Source: Klebsiella electrica (GTDB lineage Bacteria; Pseudomonadota; Gammaproteobacteria; Enterobacterales; Enterobacteriaceae). From it: 64,000 bases of DNA. The DNA is taken from contig NZ_CP041247.1 of assembly GCF_006711645.1 (NCBI RefSeq), forward strand, positions 1,302,001 through 1,366,000, read 5' to 3'. This document shows positions 58,915 to 64,000 of the stretch, piece after piece. The position numbers and the translations under genes are program-made. The notes beneath the pieces are model-generated. The model searched no databases, had not been told where the DNA came from, and saw nothing but the letters and a program-made list of their open reading frames with translations. Each line of letters begins with the position of its first letter. Positions within the stretch are counted from its first letter, which is position 1.

Positions 58915-59271
58915 CTATACCTCGTTAACAAGCTTCTTATAAGTGAGTTCACTGAAACCCAGCAGCATAGGCTGCCCGGGCGCACAGAGCAATGGGCGTT
59001 TGATAATTGCCGGCATTTCCAGCATCAACCCGGCGGCAGCATCGGCGTTATTGATACCGGCACGCACGGTTTCATCCAGTTTGCGCCAGGTTGTGCCGCG
59101 GGTGTTGAGCAGGGCTTCCCAGCCCAGTTCGGCGATAAAGGTGTTTAACAACTCGCGATCCAGGCCATCGGCACGATAATCATGGAATTGATAGGCAATC
59201 TGATTCGCCTCCAGCCAGCGGCGGGCCTTTTTAATGGTGTCGCAGTTTTTGATTCCGTACATCGTCAGCAT
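58915..59271 (-). CDS. yffB: ArsC-family protein YffB
   Basis: 118 aa. Begins [21 protein letters not shown] with one Cys at the ArsC active-site position; [17 protein letters not shown] follows. Spx/ArsC family; reported to be glutathione-linked, not a true arsenate reductase. First gene of yffB-dapE-ypfN. Confidence 0.92.
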   Translation of the reverse strand: MLTMYGIKNCDTIKKARRWLEANQIAYQFHDYRADGLDRELLNTFIAELGWEALLNTRGTTWRKLDETVRAGINNADAAAGLMLEMPAIIKRPLLCAPGQPMLLGFSELTYKKLVNEV

Positions 59272-59679
59272 AATGAAACCTTTTCTTTTTCGTTGATTTA
59301 AGCGCTTAACTCAGAAATTTCCGAATACACAGGGCGGTATAAAATAATACGTCAATCGCGTGAATAAATATCCCTTTTTACCCTCGATATAGGCATTGCG
59401 CGAATATTAACCAGACGGCTAACGATAACCGGTAAATCACCTGCTGGCGGGGGGTAAAGGAACAGGATATCGGTAGTAGAATTTTTCTGAAAACAGGCTT
59501 GATATTGCGAAATGTTGCTATGCATCACATTAAATTAACATTCTCAGGCTCATAGTAGCAGCAAATCCGAGAGATGGTAGCGTAGACGAGGTTATCAGCA
59601 ATCGCAGCGATAACCTTAACGTGCTTCCTTTCCCAAACCGATTTGCATAAAATTACCCATAATAATAAGAGAGGCTATT
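59272..59679. other. 408-bp gap before ypfM
   Basis: AT-rich near yffB, containing its promoter region. GGTTATC-N12-GATAACC (near 59592-59615) is a clear inverted repeat about 65 bp before ypfM and could be part of a leader or an sRNA. No protein gene is visible. Confidence 0.4.
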
Positions 59680-59739
59680 ATGATTGAACATGAACTAGGG
59701 AACTGGAAAGATTTTATTGAAGGTATGCTGCGTAGATAA
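59680..59739 (+). CDS. ypfM: 19-aa small protein YpfM
   Basis: MIEHELGNWKDFIEGMLRR differs from the E. coli small protein YpfM at only three or four positions. AAGAGAGG stands 5 nt before the ATG. Conservation at this length with a good RBS shows it is translated. Location between yffB/dapE and acrD is as in E. coli. Function unknown. Confidence 0.88.
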   Translation: MIEHELGNWKDFIEGMLRR

Positions 59740-59803
59740 AATCCTCAATGTGAGCAGAGCAACAGAACGGCTAAAATAATAGCCCGACTGCTGTAAGCAG
59801 ATA

Positions 59804-59832
59804 AAAAAGGCGACTATTACGGTCGCCTTTTT
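59804..59832. terminator. bidirectional terminator between ypfM and acrD
   Basis: AAAAAGGCGAC and GTCGCCTTTTT form an 11-bp perfect stem with a 7-nt loop; A- and T-runs allow termination on both strands of these convergent genes. Confidence 0.92.
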
Positions 59833-59876
59833 GTTATTTCGCGGGCAAGCAACGGGGCGCTCAGGGCCCGGCCGGG

Positions 59877-62800
59877 TTATTGCGGGCGCTCTTTTTGCGG
59901 AAAGCGTCGACGTACTAGTACGAAGAATAGCGGAACGAAGAAAATAGCCAGAATGGTGGCGGAAATCATCCCGCCCATCACCCCGGTGCCGACGGCATGC
60001 TGACTACCAGAACCGGCGCCGGTGCTGGTCGCCATCGGCAGGACCCCAAAAATAAAGGCCAGCGACGTCATCAGGATCGGACGCAGACGCTGGCGACAGG
60101 CCGACAGCGTGGCGGCGAGTAAATCTTCCCCTTTCTCGTTGAGCTCATTCGCAAACTCAACGATCAAAATGGCGTTTTTCGCCGACAGGCCGATGACCGT
60201 CAGCAGACCAACCTGGAAGTACACGTCGTTTTCAAGGCCGCGCATCCAGGTAGCCAGCAGGGCGCCGATAACGCCCAGCGGCACCACCAGCATGACCGAG
60301 AAGGGGATAGACCAGCTCTCGTACAGCGCTGCCAGACACAAGAACACCACCAGCAGCGAAATGGCGTACAGCGCCGGGGCCTGCGCGCCGGACAGCCGTT
60401 CCTGGTAGGACATGGCCGTCCAGTCGAGCCCAAAGCCGTTGGGCAACTGTCTGGTCAGATCTTCCATGATAGCCATCGCGGTACCGGTACTGATGCCCGG
60501 AGCCGCTTCACCGATGATTTCCACCGCCGAGTAGCCGTTATAGCGTTCCAGGCGCGGGGAACCGGTTTGCCAGCGCGAGGTGGCAAATGCCGAGAAGGGC
60601 ACCATCGTGCCGCTGCTATTGCGCACGTACCACTGATTAATATCGTCAGGCAGCATGCGGTAAGGGGCGGCGGACTGCACGTAGACTTTCTTTACCCGAC
60701 CGCGGTCCATAAAATCGTTTACGTAGCTTGAGCCCCAGGCGGTCTGCAAGGTGTTGTTGATATCATCAATGGCAACGCCCAGCGCCTGGGCTTTTCGCTG
60801 ATCGATATCGATCTGCAGTTGCGGGCTGTCGTCAAGGCCATTATGGCGTACCCGGGTCAGCCGCTCATCTTTCGCCGCCAGATCGAGCAGCGTGTCGCGG
60901 GCTGCCATGAGTGCCGCGTGCCCGTTGCCGGCGTGGTCTTCAAGCTCCATATCAAAACCGGCGGAACTGCCCAGCCCGCTGATTGCCGGTGGGTTAGTGG
61001 CGAAGACGCGCGCCTCGTTAATGTTGTTAAAGGCTTTTGTCGCGCGTTCAATGATCGCAAATGAGGTGCCGGTTTTCGCATCGCGTTCATCCCAGTCTTT
61101 CAGGCGGATAAACATGCGCGCGACGTTCTGACCGTTGCCTCCCGGACCAGAACCTACGGTAGCGAAAATCGAAGCAACGTTGGCCTGTTCGTGGCTAAAG
61201 AAATAGTCCTCAACTTTTTGCACGACTTTTAAGGTCTGCTGTTGCGTTGCGCCGCTCGGCAATTGCACGGAGGTCAGAAACATGCCGCGGTCTTCCTGAG
61301 GCAGAAACGAAGTCGGGAGGCGTAAGAACATAAAGACCATTCCGCCCAACAGCAGCGCGTAGATCGCTATCCAGCGCAGCGAACGGTGAAGAATTTTGCC
61401 CACCGCGGTTTCGTAGCGGCTGGCGTTACGGTTGAACATACGGTTAAACCAGCCAAAGAAGCCTTTTTTCCCGTGCTCCTCGCCCTTCTTCATCGGTTTT
61501 AGCAAGGTGGCGCACAGTGCCGGGGTGAGGATCATGGCCACGAGTACCGACAGCACCATCGCCGAGACGATGGTAATAGAAAACTGGCGATAAATGGCGC
61601 CGGTTGTGCCGCCGAAGAAGGCCATCGGGATAAAGACCGCCGACAGCACCATGGCGATCCCGACCAGCGCCCCCTGAATCTGGCCCATGGATTTTCGTGT
61701 CGCTTCACGCGGCGAAAGACCCTCTTCGCTCATGATGCGCTCAACGTTCTCGACCACCACGATAGCGTCATCCACCAGCAGGCCTATCGCCAGCACCATC
61801 GCGAACATCGTCAGGGTGTTGATACTGTAGCCGCAGGCAAACAGGATGGCGAAGGTCCCCATCAGAACCACCGGTACGGCAATAGTTGGGATGAGCGTTG
61901 CGCGGATATTTTGCAGGAACAGGTACATCACCAGGAAAACCAGCGCGATAGCTTCCAGCAACGTTTTCACCACGTCATGGATAGAGGCCTTGACGAAGGA
62001 GGTGGTTTCGTAGGCAATTTTATATTCAAGGCCGTGCGGAAAATACTGCGACAGCTCATTCAGACGATTGAGCACCAGCTCCGCGGTCTGCATTTCGTTT
62101 GCCCCGGAGGCCAGTTGCACGCCCAGGCCGGAGGCCGGGTTGCGGTTGTAGCGGCTGAGGTAATCGTAGCTTTCCGCGCCCAGCTCGACTTTCGCCACAT
62201 CGCCGAGCGTCACCAGCGAACCGTCCGGATTAACCCGCAGCGTAATATCGCGGAACTGCTGCGGCGTTTGCAGCAGCGACTGGGCGTTAATGGTGGCATT
62301 GAGCGACTGATTATTAACCGACGGCGTCCCGCCAAGCTGGCCGACCGCAATCTGTGCGTTCTGCGATTTGATGGCGTCGGTGACATCTTTTGCCGTCATC
62401 TGTACGCTGGTGAGTTTGGCTGGATCCAGCCAGATGCGCATTGAGTATTGCGAGCCGTAGGCCGTAATGTCGCCAACTCCGTTAACGCGGCTGAGCGGCT
62501 CCTGAACATTACTGGCCACATAGTCGGCGATATCCTGCTTATCCATGCTGCCGTCAGTCGAGACGAACGCGATAGTCAGAATGTTGGTATCACCGGTTTT
62601 ACGTACCGTCACCCCCTGATTTTGCACATCCTGGGGCAGTTTTTTCATTGCCGATTGCAGCTGGTTTTGTACCTGCTGCATGGCTTCGTTGGGGTCCGTT
62701 CCGGCGGTAAAGGTCAGCGTAATCGACGCCTGACCCGAAGAGCTGCTCTGGGAAGACATATACATCAGGTTATCGAGGCCGGTCATGTTTTGTTCGATAA

Positions 62801-62990
62801 CCTGGGTGACGGTGTTTTCCAGCGTTTGCGCGGAGGCCCCCGGATAATTGGCGGTAATACGCACGTTAGGTGGCGCAAGATCGGGATACTGCTCAACGGG
62901 AAGTGACAAGATTGCGAGCGTGCCGGTCAGACAGAGCAGGATCGCCAGAACCCACGCGAAAATGGGGCGATCGATAAAAAAATTCGCCAT
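59877..62990 (-). CDS. acrD: RND multidrug efflux pump AcrD
   Basis: 1037 aa, exactly the E. coli AcrD length. Twelve membrane helices with two large periplasmic loops; begins [17 protein letters not shown]. The proton relay lies in [34 protein letters not shown] is present. Exports aminoglycosides and other amphiphilic drugs with AcrA and TolC. Start at 62990 by homology; the upstream ATG at 63065 is not supported. Confidence 0.96.
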   Translation of the reverse strand: MANFFIDRPIFAWVLAILLCLTGTLAILSLPVEQYPDLAPPNVRITANYPGASAQTLENTVTQVIEQNMTGLDNLMYMSSQSSSSGQASITLTFTAGTDPNEAMQQVQNQLQSAMKKLPQDVQNQGVTVRKTGDTNILTIAFVSTDGSMDKQDIADYVASNVQEPLSRVNGVGDITAYGSQYSMRIWLDPAKLTSVQMTAKDVTDAIKSQNAQIAVGQLGGTPSVNNQSLNATINAQSLLQTPQQFRDITLRVNPDGSLVTLGDVAKVELGAESYDYLSRYNRNPASGLGVQLASGANEMQTAELVLNRLNELSQYFPHGLEYKIAYETTSFVKASIHDVVKTLLEAIALVFLVMYLFLQNIRATLIPTIAVPVVLMGTFAILFACGYSINTLTMFAMVLAIGLLVDDAIVVVENVERIMSEEGLSPREATRKSMGQIQGALVGIAMVLSAVFIPMAFFGGTTGAIYRQFSITIVSAMVLSVLVAMILTPALCATLLKPMKKGEEHGKKGFFGWFNRMFNRNASRYETAVGKILHRSLRWIAIYALLLGGMVFMFLRLPTSFLPQEDRGMFLTSVQLPSGATQQQTLKVVQKVEDYFFSHEQANVASIFATVGSGPGGNGQNVARMFIRLKDWDERDAKTGTSFAIIERATKAFNNINEARVFATNPPAISGLGSSAGFDMELEDHAGNGHAALMAARDTLLDLAAKDERLTRVRHNGLDDSPQLQIDIDQRKAQALGVAIDDINNTLQTAWGSSYVNDFMDRGRVKKVYVQSAAPYRMLPDDINQWYVRNSSGTMVPFSAFATSRWQTGSPRLERYNGYSAVEIIGEAAPGISTGTAMAIMEDLTRQLPNGFGLDWTAMSYQERLSGAQAPALYAISLLVVFLCLAALYESWSIPFSVMLVVPLGVIGALLATWMRGLENDVYFQVGLLTVIGLSAKNAILIVEFANELNEKGEDLLAATLSACRQRLRPILMTSLAFIFGVLPMATSTGAGSGSQHAVGTGVMGGMISATILAIFFVPLFFVLVRRRFPQKERPQ

Positions 62991-63367
62991 CAGAATTGAG
63001 ACCTCATTGTGTACATTTTTATTACCGCACAGTCTGTGACACTCTATAGGCAACTCCACCGACAAACGTGGAGAAATTAAGGAGATAGTGTAATTTATCG
63101 TGTGGCTTTAGCGACACTGTAAATAACTTTCCGACTCTCTGCGCAAAACCCCAACATACCCCGAGTCTGCTTGTCATGGTCAGACTTTTTTCTGCTTGCT
63201 TCGTTAAATAAAACGCAATTTCATTTAAGTCAAAGAATTTGATCCAAAACGGGTTATCGCGAGAAAAATAATATTCCGGGCAAATGAACATTGTTCCTGC
63301 CCCATTTTGTCGGGTAATAAATAGTCATGCGAATCGAGGGGTTATTAACCGAAGACCGAAGGATACC
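62991..63367. other. 377-bp divergent region between acrD and aegA, no narQ
   Basis: Contains the promoters of acrD (minus) and aegA (plus). No gene or narQ remnant is visible in any frame. TTGATCC (near 63239) is only half an FNR-like site; no complete FNR box is seen. Confidence 0.6.
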
Positions 63368-64000
63368 ATGAACCACTTTATTATCAGCGATAGTCGCAAA
63401 TGCATCGGCTGCAAAGCCTGCGAAGTGGCCTGCGTGATGGCGCACAACGGCGAACAGCACGTCCTGACCCCGCAGCGCTTCTTACCGCGCATAACCGTGA
63501 TGAAGCACGAGCAAAAACGTAACGCAATAACATGTCGCCATTGTGAAAGCGCCCCCTGCGCCCGTAGTTGCCCGAATGATGCCATTCACCAGATAAATGA
63601 CAGCGTGCAGGTTGACGAGGAAAAGTGCATCGGCTGTAAATCCTGCATGGTGGCCTGTCCGTTTGGTGTCATGACGATCGTGCTGTTACCGGCGGAGTCG
63701 GGGAAAGTGAAAGCCAGCGCGCATAAATGCGATCTGTGCAGCGGCCGTGAAGGCGGGCCATCCTGCGTGCAACACTGTCCGGCGCAGGCGCTGCAGCTGG
63801 CGACGGAAGCGACCCTTTCCGCGATGGCCAGACAGCGGCGCCTGAGTACGGCGCGGCTGGATGCGCAGCCGTGGCATGCGCATCCAGTCGATATGCCATT
63901 AGCGGAAGCTGTCACCAAAGTCAGCCAGATGGCGGCAACGCCATCGCGCAACGAGGCGGATAAACGGGCCGCAGCGGTCCGTAAGAGGGATTTTGCCGAG
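63368..64000 (+). CDS. aegA: AegA, ferredoxin-like N-terminus (partial)
   Basis: The first 211 codons are present and the frame is open at the window end; E. coli AegA has about 659 aa. Four Fe-S cysteine groups are visible: CIGCKACEVAC, CRHCESAPCARSCP, CIGCKSCMVACP and CDLCSGREGGPSCVQHCP. The missing part should be the FAD/NAD(P) oxidoreductase domain. In E. coli it takes part in formate-linked urate use under anaerobiosis. RBS GAAGGA precedes the ATG. Confidence 0.88.
   Translation, partial: MNHFIISDSRKCIGCKACEVACVMAHNGEQHVLTPQRFLPRITVMKHEQKRNAITCRHCESAPCARSCPNDAIHQINDSVQVDEEKCIGCKSCMVACPFGVMTIVLLPAESGKVKASAHKCDLCSGREGGPSCVQHCPAQALQLATEATLSAMARQRRLSTARLDAQPWHAHPVDMPLAEAVTKVSQMAATPSRNEADKRAAAVRKRDFAE

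Noticed and set aside
63066..63291. Short minus-strand frame upstream of acrD
   Set aside because: AT-rich, no RBS, no recognisable protein; it lies in the divergent promoter region.

Overview
The window is enterobacterial chromosome, most likely Klebsiella or a close relative such as Raoultella. From 21.7 kb onward the gene order follows the E. coli yfgJ-xseA-guaBA-yfgGF-ppx/ppk-purMN-upp-uraA-hda-bepA-perM-bcp-gcvR-dapA-bamC-purC-ypfJ-tmcA-dapE-acrD-aegA backbone with near-identical proteins. Klebsiella-type additions are present: a BglK-like ROK beta-glucoside kinase with a GH1 phospho-beta-glucosidase between purM and upp, and a protealysin/emfourin pair beside yfgJ.

Positions 1 to about 16.1 kb are the right part of an integrated mobile element; its left end lies outside the window. 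It has a P4-satellite-like replication module: an Ash/Icd-like protein, five small translationally coupled genes, an alpha-type primase-helicase (zinc ribbon, TOPRIM, DUF927-like ATPase) and an SSB. A PerC-like regulator and a lipoprotein follow. Next comes an intact lambda-type tail tape-measure gene (1021 aa) behind its own promoter, then an HGGxxTG protein, an HK97 gp10-like tail protein and a zinc-ribbon protein. A ribbon-helix-helix regulator, an Abi_2/AbiF-family HEPN protein preceded by a candidate pseudoknotted ncRNA, and a tyrosine integrase complete it. Two clusters of the 9-mer TGAACCAAC, one after the primase and one before the integrase, have the same architecture and look like a bipartite P4-type ori/crr. 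A GTATA(N1-2)CACTGTATAA motif shared by the tape-measure promoter and the RHH promoter suggests one repressor controls both. No head, portal or terminase genes and no other tail genes are visible.

From 16.2 to 21.4 kb is a peptide/nickel-type ABC transporter operon (binding protein, two permeases, fused double ATPase). From 21.7 to 24.8 kb are yfgJ, emfourin, protealysin and xseA. The guaBA operon follows, then an accessory block with a nitrilase-family hydrolase, two LysR regulators and an MFS transporter.

From 32 kb on is core metabolism and envelope biology: anaerobic c-di-GMP phosphodiesterase yfgF with a perfect FNR box, polyphosphate genes ppk-ppx, purine genes purM, purN, purC and guaBA with PurR boxes, uracil salvage upp-uraA with a T8 initiation region, hda starting at CTG, BepA and BamC (outer-membrane assembly), lysine/DAP genes dapA and dapE, and efflux pump acrD. 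narQ, which lies between acrD and aegA in E. coli, is missing here. The window ends inside aegA.
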